Assembly (NCBI GenBank): GCA_001586965.3
Contig: LUCW03002021.1
Span: 57,501-87,569, forward strand
Direction of reading: 5' to 3'
DNA length: 30,069 nucleotides
Origin: Sphaeroforma sirkka
Lineage: Eukaryota > Opisthokonta > Ichthyosporea > Ichthyophonida
Under the pieces are notes generated by a model. The model was given only the letters and a program-made list of their open reading frames with translations. It was not told the origin of the DNA and ran no database searches. Within the stretch, counting starts at the first letter, position 1. Each line of letters begins with the position of its first letter. Both the position numbers and the translations under genes were made by a program. Below, in pieces: positions 21,749-30,069 of the stretch.

Positions 21749-23990
21749 CATATATATATATATTCAGATTTAAGTACGCAAATCACGAGTGGGATGCGTG
21801 AGAAGATGAAAAACGATGTGCTTATACATATCCAAACTTCCATATGTTCACTCTTATCGCTAACTGGAATGGCGTACTGAAACATGGATAAAGACATAGG
21901 CAGGAGTATGTACCTTGTACAATAAATAAGCCACCAATGAGCAAGTGTACAACGCCACAGTAGAACACTTGCTTTCAAGAGGGCAATCAGAAGAACCGTT
22001 GAACGCAACTATGTCACACTCTGCAAGCGAAAGGTATGCTATTACGCTGTTTATTGTCCCTTCGAGTATGCTTATCAACCACCGTCAATCACCCGATGTA
22101 CAGTCAAACCGAGGAAGACGTGTATATCTAATGACTTCAAGCCTGAAGTGACTGAGATTACTGAATAGGCCTTTAGAAACCTCCTACCTCTTACATTCGG
22201 GATCCTGTACTGCTCGAAGCAGATATCTGATCTAAGAAGTGCAGTCATTTTGACGGTCGGGCAAACTAGTGTTGTACTGGTTAAATGTGAAATCAAAATC
22301 TACTGAAATACTGACAAATACAGATATTATCCTTGAATGACCTACCTTGTCCGCACCCGCCGCAGTACCAGCGCCATTGACCAAATTCTTCAAGTGACTC
22401 GCGCGCAGATGCTGTGATCGGACGCCCAGTACAAAACTGATGGCATCCATCAAATTGGACTTACCCGCGCCATTTGGTCCAATTACAGCCGTGAAGTTAA
22501 GAAATGGGCCCAGAGTCTGTTTCCCTGAAGTGCAATGACGGTGTTGACACATTAGCAATGTCTGACTGAGTTTATGGCTATCCAAGTGTAGTGAGGTGGT
22601 ATGGTATGACCATCATGTGTACTCTTTGGTCTGAAGTTGATGTGGTTCAGTCTGACGTGTTGTCCTGCGTGTGTTTATGTCACTACAGCCACTATCAAGG
22701 ATTTAAATTACATATGTATATTACCGACTGCTTTGGCCTGGTGTCGCGTGGTTCACATGGCTCCTATACAGTCCCGTGCTAGTTGATTATATGTGGCGTG
22801 AACGTGTGATTAGTTTGAGTGAGTAGTTCTAGCTGACTTGTTGCTCCATTTTTTTCATGTTGGTTTAATGTGTTCGTGTGCAGTTCAGTTTGTGACATGA
22901 ATCGACTTCGTACAATATACTTTAATATGCTTGGTGTAATTTTAGTGATTTCAAAGGCTCTTCGTTTGAGTGCATCATAGTACGCTGTATCGGATCTGAC
23001 CCACTTTCGTGGAAAGAGTTCGATGTATATATATCCAATGAGATCTGATCTTAGCTGTACAACGAAAACAGTTTTTGAGTATTGCAAAGAATAGCCACGG
23101 ATGAGATGAACTAAAATGAGCAGACGCGTACAGTCAGTAATACACGCGTGTGTACAGAAGGAGCAAGCTCGAGGCTAGGGTATGAGATCATTTTTGGAGC
23201 TAATTTGGTCAAGGGTAGACACGTGTTGGTGGTATGTCAAACGTGCACAAGCTCGCAATACGAACGCGGTGTGATATAACAAACGTATTTTTGCATTGTG
23301 TATGGACGCAGGAGTATAAAAATAAGCAGTGCACCTGGAGTGTGCTACTGATAGACGATGTGTGAGTGATAGACGATTGTGTGACTATTTCAGCGAAGAT
23401 TTTGGCTTATCTTGACAATCAAAGCATAAAAATGAAAGACTTTATGTAGCTGCTATCTGCCATTTGGATTTCAATATAGGCCTTTGCGGAAAAAATATCA
23501 ATTCTATGACATACTACTAAGAATAGCCACATATTCTATATAGAACAGGCTGTCCGCGGCTGAAAGGATGGTGTGTACGTATACTTTGAGATGGATATAC
23601 ATAATGACATGACTATACTGTAGCACACATATCACACATGTAAGGTATTTTATAACTTTAACTACAGACTGGACTGAACCACTAAAAGGAACATTCCATG
23701 TTGCTGAGGTTGTGTCTAAAACGCAAGACCAATCCATCTGCTACACCACAAATTTACTACCTGCGAGTAGGAAGGACATCTACATTGAAGCTTAAACAAT
23801 CACAATCATGAGTTATGATACCTATTTTTTTTTTCATCACTTCAAAGAATTAGTTGCACGGGGATACTTGTTGCAAGATTTCCGTCTACTATATATAAAC
23901 ATCACATACTCGTCAATATACCGCACAATCCCACACGAGCAACTCACCTCTGTAAGACTTGAAATTCTCGACCTCCAAGCGAACCAACAT
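6580..23990 (-). CDS. SMC1: Cohesin subunit SMC1 (complete, 27 exons, 1230 aa)
   Basis: SMC1 pairs with SMC3 to form the ATPase core of cohesin, which holds sister chromatids together and shapes chromatin loops in the nucleus. The exons sum to 3693 nt, giving 1230 residues against about 1233 for human SMC1A, and every junction keeps phase. The start ATG at 23988-23990 opens with [15 protein letters not shown], matching the family N-terminus, and an in-frame TAG lies 15 nt upstream. Seen in order: Walker A (GPNGAGKS, residues 30-37), Q-loop (Q136), coiled coil, hinge (about 505-655, GVMTGG at 648-653), return coiled coil, signature LSGGEK (1129-1134), and Walker B with D-loop (DEIDAALD from 1157). 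The 26 introns average about 530 bp. All are GT-AG except intron 22, which is GC-AG. No residue expected for ATPase function is missing. Confidence 0.96.
9943..9960. repeat. C-run (G-rich on the SMC1 sense strand)
   Basis: Eighteen bases made only of C except for one G and one T. The minus-strand transcript would carry GGGGGAGGGGCGGGGGGG about 20 nt inside intron 21, next to the exon 21 donor. A G-quadruplex is possible. Confidence 0.7.
10165..10231. repeat. (TA)n microsatellite in SMC1 intron 20
   Basis: About 33 uninterrupted TA units, located upstream of the exon 21 acceptor (in transcript order) by roughly 55 bp. Confidence 0.95.
11759..11844 (-). pseudogene. Decayed copy of the 3' part of SMC1 exon 18
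   Basis: The segment aligns at roughly 80% to the last ~90 nt of exon 18. Both contain FD..ISRL.SSL-type codons, but small indels shift the copy out of frame and add an in-frame TAG in one register. The donor equivalent is GTACGA and still begins with GT. It lies 157 bp downstream of the parent in intron 18, same orientation. Confidence 0.85.
12275..12342 (-). pseudogene. Decayed copy of the 3' part of SMC1 exon 17
   Basis: The end of exon 17 ([10 protein letters not shown] plus donor) recurs as [10 protein letters not shown] plus GTGTGT. About 30 nt of the parent (the EFC region) are missing from the copy, then similarity resumes through the CTCGAGTACTGTGACC-type stretch. Identity is about 75% outside the deletion. 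It lies 226 bp downstream of the parent in intron 17, same orientation. Confidence 0.8.
12986..13134. repeat. Two-copy direct repeat of about 54 bp in SMC1 intron 16
   Basis: Copy A (12986-13039) and copy B (13081-13134) share CCCCACTT.. AATCACG and a CAG.TG..CAT..GATGAT-like second half, roughly two-thirds to three-quarters identical. Spacing is 95 bp. Either may derive from a neighbouring exon (weak resemblance to the 3' end of exon 16 or 18), but I cannot assign a parent. Confidence 0.5.
13984..15588 (-). other. SMC1: SMC1 exons 12-15: hinge domain
   Basis: Exons: 12, 15384-15588 (phase 1 end); 13, 14760-14907 (phase 2 end); 14, 14327-14516; 15, 13984-14043. The hinge opens with [13 protein letters not shown] and [10 protein letters not shown], passes through [18 protein letters not shown], and closes with [16 protein letters not shown]. 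The conserved glycines used for dimerisation with SMC3 are present. Intron 14 carries a decayed copy of exon 14. Confidence 0.94.
14190..14293 (-). pseudogene. Decayed copy of the 3' part of SMC1 exon 14
   Basis: The parent segment encoding [21 protein letters not shown] and VTIDG recurs as [13 protein letters not shown], then TAA, then a KRAKK- and VTIDG-like stretch. Identity is about 70% over ~105 nt. There is an in-frame stop and a small deletion, so it cannot replace exon 14. It ends at a GTAGAT donor-like site, lies 137 bp downstream of the parent in intron 14, and is in the same orientation. Confidence 0.88.
17094..17281. repeat. AC/TA/TATC low-complexity tract in SMC1 intron 9
   Basis: Several TA runs interrupted by AATT and GTA, followed by TATC units. 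Located about 80 bp from the exon 9 donor. Confidence 0.9.
19624..19660. repeat. G-rich tract, possible G-quadruplex
   Basis: GGGAGGGAGGAAGG is followed by an eight-G run and GGGAGG on the plus strand. The SMC1 transcript carries the C-rich complement, in intron 5, just after the exon 5 donor. Confidence 0.6.
21031..21059. repeat. G-rich tract, possible G-quadruplex
   Basis: Five-, four- and ten-G runs separated by short A/G/C spacers on the plus strand, antisense to SMC1 in intron 3. Confidence 0.6.
21595..21763. repeat. TA / TACA microsatellite in SMC1 intron 2
   Basis: TA runs at both ends flank TACA and TACATA arrays. It lies about 40 bp upstream (in transcript order) of the exon 3 acceptor. 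The long Tyr/Met/Cys/Val reading frame across it comes from the repeat. Confidence 0.93.
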
Positions 23991-24539
23991 GGTGAAGGTC
24001 GCCTACAGCTAAAGATAACCTACTTCGTCAACGTGCTCGTCTGTACGTACATGTACACAGCACTAACAGAGGGGACTTCTACTGTATTTCTAAGACGTAT
24101 TTATTTATTATACTAATATTAATATACGTGTTGGACACGATAGTAATAAAAACTGGCCGCAGCCGCACTATTATAAAAAAAAGTACAAATTATGAAAAAT
24201 GAATATGATTTCCGTTGGTTTCAAATTTCGACCGGTTTTGTCATTTTGGCGCCAAACTGGACAATGGTCAAAATGGGCCCCATTCTTTTGCAAATAGGAT
24301 CCGGTTAAAAGATTCACTATAGAGAGAGAGAGTGTGTGAGACTCTTGATGAACCACTCTTTCTAAAAATACCTGGGCACGACAGCAAGTTATGTACACAT
24401 GATAGATTAAATGGATAGATTATACTGATAAGCACGCAGGCAAGTAGAAGTACTGCTATATTTACTGTAAGGACAGAAGGGATGGATAGTGAAACTTAGG
24501 CTAGAATCATTTTAAATAGTGGGTACAGCTGTAGACAAT
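23991..24539. promoter_or_regulatory. Head-to-head SMC1 / ArfGAP intergenic promoter region
   Basis: The two start codons point away from each other with 549 bp between them, so a shared or bidirectional promoter is likely. It contains a perfect E2F-type palindrome (24245-24256) and a GA/GT run at about 24319-24337. No convincing TATA box at a fixed distance is apparent. Confidence 0.6.
24245..24256. promoter_or_regulatory. E2F-type binding site (TTTGGCGCCAAA)
   Basis: The 12-mer is a perfect palindrome and fits the E2F/DP consensus TTTSGCGCSAAA. It lies 255 bp from the SMC1 start codon and 284 bp from the ArfGAP start codon. E2F commonly drives S-phase genes, including cohesin subunits in animals, so control of SMC1 is a reasonable inference. 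Binding itself is not shown by sequence. Confidence 0.65.
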
Positions 24540-27245
24540 ATGAGTGATAAATACAGAGACGGGGCAACCAGCAATGCGAAGCCGAGACGCTCACACAAAT
24601 CGACAACGTCTAAGGAACGAAAGGACAAAGACAAAGATAAAGTCAAAGATAGAAATACGGACAGTAGTAAACAATCGGCAATCAAATGCTCACAAGAAGA
24701 GTCCACTGTGATTCTGGATGAAATAAAGTCGCAGCAGTCGCGGAAGGGTGATAACTATTGCGCGGATTGCCAAGCACGAGGTAATATATTGCTCAATCTC
24801 CTGTGGCTCACGTCCTTGAAAATAGGACTTTCTAGACTCATTATTGCTACCATGCTTTTCATAGTGCACGCTTTGCATATAGTAGAAAAGTGTATGTAGG
24901 CAATTTTATATGCTATTTGATGGCATTTTTTGTTGTTGTCAAGTTGTATGCCTTGGGCTACCTCGCTGTTGTTTCTATTCTATATTAACCAGGAATATAT
25001 CCCTACGCATATAGATTCATACTCGTATACAGTATTAAGGTAAAGCACCAATATGATCTGTCGACTATATTATCTACGCCGAAACCAATATTATGCAATC
25101 CCTTATGGTCGATGAAAGCATTGTCGGTATTGCTGGTATTTTCTCCAGCCACGAATGCACTTGTCAACGCATATACGTATATAATTTCACTGGCATATGA
25201 CAGGTCTTCTTGGCCAGACATTCTTATGAACCTGATCCGTTTGACATTGTAGTGTTTTTGGTTTAGTTGTACTTGGTGTCCGGGAAAAGAGTATATTTGA
25301 TTTCCAAGGGTCGTGGATTGTCAAATATACATGTATGTAGCCCCGAGTCTGAATTTGATTCCACACGGTCAATGTGCCCAAACCTGTACGATAACAACCA
25401 CTACGGACATAAGCTAAGTGTGACTAAAAACTTAGAGATACACAGAAATATATATCGGTATATATATAGGGCTTTTGCACTTTTTCTAGGTGTGTTTTAG
25501 CTTGCTTGCTTTATGTGATAGTTTTCTGTAGCCAGCGATAAGGGACGTTGTTCTACGAGCACTTATGCTGAGTATCGGTGGCACACCTGCGATAAATCTA
25601 TGATATTCTGTAATATGCAAGAATTTGTACACAAAATTTATGCGAGATCGGGGCCCTTTCAAATGAGTACTTACATACAGATAGACTATCACTTCGTTGA
25701 TTTACCAGGTCATCAGATCATAAGAAGTTTAATTCTGTCGTGACCCTCTGCAAATGCTCAGGAGACCGCAAACGGGTACACATCACTTGTCCTCAGCAAT
25801 TTCGCATTCCATGGCTATAGCATCGGAATTCGTCTGTGTTGTGTTAATCGAAAGGTGGTCTGAACGATAATTTGCCTTATCTGTGATACTTCAAAAGGCT
25901 ACGGTTATATCGGCCTGTCCGAACGCCCATGCACGTGTCAGTTCATATGAGCGAGCTTCTAAAATATTGGCGGCTACACCCTGCTGATTTGCATCTGCTC
26001 GTAGCCGTACTCCCGCTGCGTACTCTGCTGCATGGGCGCCAGCCTATCGGATATCGGGCAGGTGCCTTCGAATTCCGTAGAGATGTGGCACTATTGAACG
26101 TAGATAAATAGCATGTCTACTTTTTCATGCATCACAGATCCGAGGTGGGCAGTGTCCAATATTGGAATATTCGTGTGTATTCGATGCTCGGGTGTGCACC
26201 GCAGCATCGGCACGCACATCTCCAAAGTACGATCAATCAACATGGATCGCTGGACAGAAGAACAGGTGTGATACTATTCACAGTCAAATCAACTGCGACT
26301 GTGTCTAGCAGAAGTCTATAACGCGATCAAAGCAAGAGTGTTTTCTGAGTATATACACCTCACCATTGGTTACACTTTGTGTGGACGTCAACCATCGCAG
26401 CATTCCCTTCCGATCATTCGTGTCAACGCGAGTTTTCAAGACAAACCAAATTGGCAATACACCTTCCATCTGTAGCTCAACTGTATGCAATATAGCGGTG
26501 GAAATGACGCGGTGAACGCTCGGTACGAAGCAACACTTGACCCGGGATTTACGCGGCCACAAACTGACTAGTATGTCAATACAAACTGTTTAATCAAAGT
26601 GATGTTGCTCAGAAATCACAAGTAGCTTCTTTTACCCCACATGAGTCCTATCAGAACGAGCATGGATTCTCATAGGTGGTTGGATCAGATTATCGCTAAG
26701 CAGCAGTCATTTTCTCATAAATTGTATCCGAATACAGTGACGCCGAGATATTTATTAGAGAAAAGTACGTGCATAAAAAGTACTTCGTTTCGCCCAAGAT
26801 AGACACCGTCGAAAAGGTATTATCGTTTACACATTATTATGCTTTTTATTGTAATTTCTAGTCTGCATTTTAGTCCACTTTGATTCTACATCGTCTTACT
26901 CTTGATACTAACGACGTGCGCGATGTCCTTATAAATGGAGCAGGATCCTCCTGTCAATTTGAATGTCTCGCCTGACAGAACTATCAAGTCTAACACGAAG
27001 ACAATTTACAGCAAAGCTCAGCTTCAAATGCGAGCTCAACAAGTATCGCCAATCCCAACAGGTAATACGAAGAGCTTGTATTTATTGAGGACTAAAGAAT
27101 AGGTGCGGTCCACTTAACTGCATCGCATGCGTACGCTGATTCCGTTACTTTTCTCCATCGATTCGCTAATTTCGGTACTTTTTTTCTTGTAGGGCAACCG
27201 CAAGACGCAACGCACAAAACCTTCGATGCATCACTCTGGAGTTGA
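24540..27245 (+). CDS. Small ArfGAP, SMAP-like (complete, 6 exons, 237 aa)
   Basis: ArfGAP proteins stimulate GTP hydrolysis by Arf GTPases during vesicle coat turnover on Golgi and endosomal membranes. Exons: 24540-24780, 26138-26265, 26476-26570, 26738-26816, 26944-27061 and 27193-27245, all matching in phase (714 nt). The start is the first ATG after an in-frame TAA. Residues 1-50 are basic and Lys/Asp/Ser-rich. The zinc finger is C74-x2-C77-x16-C94-x2-C97, followed by [16 protein letters not shown] with arginine finger R102. Further on, [18 protein letters not shown] and [13 protein letters not shown] match the end of the domain in SMAP1/2. The tail is short (about 60 residues), so the clathrin-box-bearing C-terminus of animal SMAPs is absent. 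The last exon follows a long T-rich acceptor and ends DASLWS. Its 1357-bp first intron shows nothing recognisable. Confidence 0.88.
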
Positions 27246-27661
27246 CGATGCTCATAATCCATTAGTACAAACATAGTAAAAGGAACACTCCGCTGCGCGC
27301 GTGTTTTATAGAGATGCATATGTATCCAGCTAAGCCTAAGTATGTCATGTTTTGAAAAGAGCAGTGTATTTCATTTTTTTTCTCCCCTTCCCGACCCTCT
27401 AGACCCGAATAACATGGACACACTCTTTCTTGACCAATTTTAAGTCCTAATATGAGCTGTAGAAAGTGCGCATGTGCGGCTATAGCGAACATTCTGAGCA
27501 CTATCGACGAGTTGTTACAATATACCCCATTTTGTGGGAAAAATGACTTCCCACTACAACACATATTCACATCCAGGTTATTAAATAGTGACCGAATAAG
27601 ATAAGTCAACTAATATACTGCAAGCTGGGACTCAGTGGTCCTTGCAATTCACTAAGTTTTA
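27246..27661. other. ArfGAP 3' flank, no gene seen
   Basis: Presumed 3' untranslated and intergenic sequence after the ArfGAP stop. A possible ATTAAA signal is near 27582. No paired splice sites or conserved frame were found. Confidence 0.4.
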
Positions 27662-28195
27662 ATGAGGATGTGTGAGTATATAAAAATTGGCATTTGTGAC
27701 CCTGGCTTGGTATGCAAGCCGGAAATGATGCGCTACGACTGCATACGTGACATACTGAACGTCGCCACGCTCAAGACGACGACGAGTATCATCATTACCT
27801 TACGCAGATCGAAGATCATAGTATGTGCAAAGACACCGATGAAGTTGGTGCGGAAGCTTTGGCGTTGCAAATATTTTACTCTTATGCGACGAATCTCTTT
27901 GTGACCAGGTTCGTCACCCACAAATGCAAGGCATATACATCTACAACAACTGTTCATGAATACGACCATGCACCATCCGGGCATGTGAACAGCCCGTACT
28001 GCGACGCGGGGGTGCCTTGTATGGCAGATATTATCGGAACTAGAAGCCATGCACCATGAGGATACTGGCGATTTGCACGACAAATGCGTATCGATACCCT
28101 TAAAATTTCTTTCTCCATTTACCCCATTCACTATGGATAGTACGACTTTGCCGGTTGTGGCGCAGACGCCCATAGTCCACTTCTGCGATGTGTGA
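27662..28195 (+). CDS. Coding-like block, gene model unresolved
   Basis: Several overlapping plus-strand frames look like protein, and I cannot choose between them. One phase-consistent model joins a frame from the ATG at 27662 (containing YDCIRDILNVATLK) through a GTATGT donor at about 27820 to an exon at 28028-28195 (ILSELEAMHHEDTGDLHDK ... then TGA). Another uses the frame HAQDDDEYHHYLTQIEDH, the same donor, and an acceptor before 27994. A 169-codon minus-strand frame (27733-28242) also spans the block. No family is recognised. The base composition is more GC-rich than the flanks. Confidence 0.25.
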
Positions 28196-29077
28196 CCTGC
28201 CGGCCCGCCGGTATTCATATTAACTATGATGTATGTGATCAAAATGGATTTGTGTTCGCAGGTATAATCGTCTTTATTGTTATTTCCAATATTATTTCTA
28301 TCTTTTAATATATACGGGTGCGCGAGTCGTGTATTATCTCCCGATTCGGAGTATTGCTTTCGAACAGATTGTTCTCAGTTTGCCATCTATGAGATACTCA
28401 CTGTTTGCCAAGTTTACGCCGATTTCAAAATCTGATGTTGTTTAGACATACACGAAGCGACAACCACTGCATCTATTTATCAGACCTTAGTAGTTCTTGA
28501 CTCGCATTGTCACGGCACTTGTGTAATAGTCATGGCCACGAAAATTCTACCTTAATATATTTTTTCGTGCTTTGCAGTTGATGACTGGACGTGATCCATT
28601 GTTTTTAGTGGATGACATTGTCGAGCGTGACGGGATCAATTTTGCAAAACTGTGTAGCTGCCTTCCGTTGTGACTAGATGTGGAACTGAACGAGCATAAC
28701 CGATGAAGCAATTATAATGTTTCCGTATTTGTTTTGAGAGATTCTTCTTCAAGTCTGCAACTGTGTGATAGTGACGGATTTTACTAGTAAGTTTCGGCAA
28801 AGCCTTAATATAGCTATAGGATATTATATCGCCCGGTGATGTAGATGTTTCCGTATCACAGTGATCCTTGCCCGATCGCTCGCATTCCTCGCTACCTACC
28901 CCCTCCCTCTCCCGATAATCCAGCTAACAGGTCAATACTGGGGCATGTATTCACATTGCGCAGCGATTGGAATACGGAATTGCCCATCCTGGCAGATATA
29001 TCCCCGGACATCAACACAACCATAGAATGCCTTGACTCGAGAGGTGGACTTCCCCGTCGCTCTCGAGTATCACTTAC
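28196..29077. other. Mostly featureless; one possible exon of uncertain strand
   Basis: Positions 28196-28840 show nothing I can name. Around 28931-29080 both strands have open frames. The plus strand has an acceptor-like AACAG before 28931 and a donor-like GGTATT at 29079. The minus strand would hold the continuation of the exon at 29078-29532. I cannot decide between them. Confidence 0.25.
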
Positions 29078-29532
29078 AGGGTATTCGCACTCTTCCACCC
29101 TTGTGCGTACACTTCTGTGATACTTCGCACATTTGGCCGCATAGTCCGCATTGTTTTTTTCGGATATCCCTTTGGCAGCCGTGTTCTGCGTTCCTTCACA
29201 TCGCTCGCCAGTATTGTTTCCGGCACATGCTTCTCTCGTTCCTTAATTGCCTCCACTTTGTCTCTGGAAATCATACTGTCACTGTATTGTGCTATTGGCA
29301 TCATAGGTGTTACGCTTGGTGTTGCGCTCACGTTAGCCGCGCGTGGCGCTGGTGATTTCAGTTGCACGTATGGGTTGGGTGTGTACCATACACATTGCTG
29401 TGCCTTGTCTGATGGCCGACGGGAGTGAACAACTATTTCTTCCTTATAATTAGTTGAGGTGTCACCATCTACAGATGTACTACCACTGCTGAGAGTGTCT
29501 GTGTCGTTTTTTTGTGTCGGTTGTATTCCTAT
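29078..29532 (-). CDS. Internal exon of an unknown gene (partial)
   Basis: A frame open for about 152 codons on the minus strand ends at CT/GTAAGTGA, a strong donor, in phase 2. The likely acceptor is one of several YAGs in 29455-29505. The translation begins Thr/Ser/Asp-rich (DTDTLSSGSTSVDGDTSTNY), passes through a Pro/Ala-rich stretch (SPAPRAANVSATPSVTPMMP), and ends with a charged segment (KVEAIKEREKHVPETILASD) and a basic one (RLPKGYPKKTMRTMRPNV). It looks like a largely disordered region of a regulatory protein. I do not recognise the family, and the flanking exons are not identified. Confidence 0.45.
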
Positions 29533-30069
29533 TTACCCCCGTGTCTTCTATAGATCGTCCGCTTGTGAGCGCCTGTTGTTTGGCAACGCTCGCCTGTACA
29601 CAGCACGCCCAGACAGAACACTACTCCATATCCTCATACAATATACCTGAAAATAGATATTTCACACCCGACGATTTGCCATATATTTACTTCCGATACT
29701 TGTGGTCCACCCTTTTATTGTGATACATACAATTCCATCCGCATAAGTCGTTGTGCACCTAATTTACCTCGCTTCACTTATTTTGTCGTATGCACACAAC
29801 AAAGGCTCTAAGAGCATTAGAAATTAAATTGCGTAAGAACTGGTGTTCCGATTATTTAAAATGAGACAACAGGCTATATAGGCAAACAGAACTACCACTA
29901 CGCTGAAATCGAATGAGTGAACGTGAACTTTCTTGTGATTATCAGCAGTTCATGTAATGAGACAACCTGTCAAGAATGTACACGAACAGACATGAAGTAA
30001 TATACTTTCTAAATTGATGTTCTTTATATGATTAAACGTCCACAGTTACCACATCACCTTCAGAGGTAC
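29533..30069. other. No feature seen
   Basis: Only short frames are present, with no repeats or recognisable sites. It may be intronic to the minus-strand gene whose exon lies at 29078-29532. Confidence 0.3.

Larger units (their letters stand above)
20491..23990 (-). other. SMC1: SMC1 exons 1-4: N-terminal ATPase head
   Basis: Exon 1 is 23948-23990 (phase 1 end), exon 2 is 22346-22524, exon 3 is 21300-21553 (phase 2 end) and exon 4 is 20491-20659. Exon 2 carries Walker A and the following ISFVLG helix. Exon 3 carries the [11 protein letters not shown]-loop motif and the FEQISG segment at the start of the arm. Exon 4 starts the charged coiled coil. Intron 1 is the longest (1423 bp) and I see no gene, repeat or exon in it. 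Intron 2 holds a TA/TACA microsatellite. Confidence 0.94.

Noticed and set aside
21415..22008. 197-codon minus-strand frame through the intron 2 repeat
   Set aside because: The centre is a TACA microsatellite, and the end overlaps SMC1 exon 3 in the wrong frame.
25929..26111. GC-richer 60-codon frame in ArfGAP intron 1
   Set aside because: No acceptor and donor pair matches the phase between ArfGAP exons 1 and 2, whose junction is fixed by the zinc-finger register.
26282..26313. Possible copy of the end of ArfGAP exon 2 in intron 2
   Set aside because: TCAAATCAAC and CAGAAG resemble the exon end, but the match is short, gapped and could be chance.

Overview
This window is eukaryotic nuclear DNA from an intron-rich, AT-leaning genome. 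Genes are split into many small exons. Splice sites are mostly GT/YAG, introns range from about 110 to 1660 bp, and several introns hold TA or TACA microsatellites. The proteins look opisthokont-like: a cohesin SMC1 close to animal SMC1 in length and a SMAP-like ArfGAP. The absence of close animal identity and the gene style suggest a unicellular holozoan (an ichthyosporean-like organism is my best guess, held weakly). Nothing prokaryotic or viral was seen.

Layout. (1) Positions 1-4942, plus strand: the 3' part of an unknown gene. Seven exons agree in phase and encode a possible PH/PTB-like fold followed by a Ser/Thr-rich tail with a PPAY motif. Its first intron is almost entirely microsatellite, and its last intron holds a 0.38-kb inverted-repeat element. 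(2) Positions 4943-6579: tail-to-tail intergenic DNA. (3) Positions 6580-23990, minus strand: a complete SMC1 cohesin gene. I could assemble 27 exons, all matching in phase, into a 1230-residue protein with both ATPase half-domains, the hinge and the signature motif. (4) Positions 23991-24539: a 549-bp head-to-head promoter region with a perfect palindromic E2F-type site. (5) Positions 24540-27245, plus strand: a complete six-exon, 237-residue ArfGAP. (6) Positions 27246-30069: poorly resolved, with one coding-like block on the plus strand and one long exon-like reading frame on the minus strand.

The most unusual feature is a repeated pattern of decayed partial exon copies. Three SMC1 exons (14, 17, 18) and one exon of the upstream gene each have a degraded copy of their 3' part in the intron just downstream. 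The copies have the same orientation, lie 137-226 bp away, and carry stops, frameshifts or deletions. Three of the four keep a GT at the donor position. This looks like recurrent short tandem duplication with one breakpoint inside an exon.

Functionally, SMC1 is a core cohesin ATPase needed in S phase, which fits an E2F-type site in its promoter. The divergent ArfGAP (vesicle traffic) may share that promoter. No functional link between the other genes is evident.
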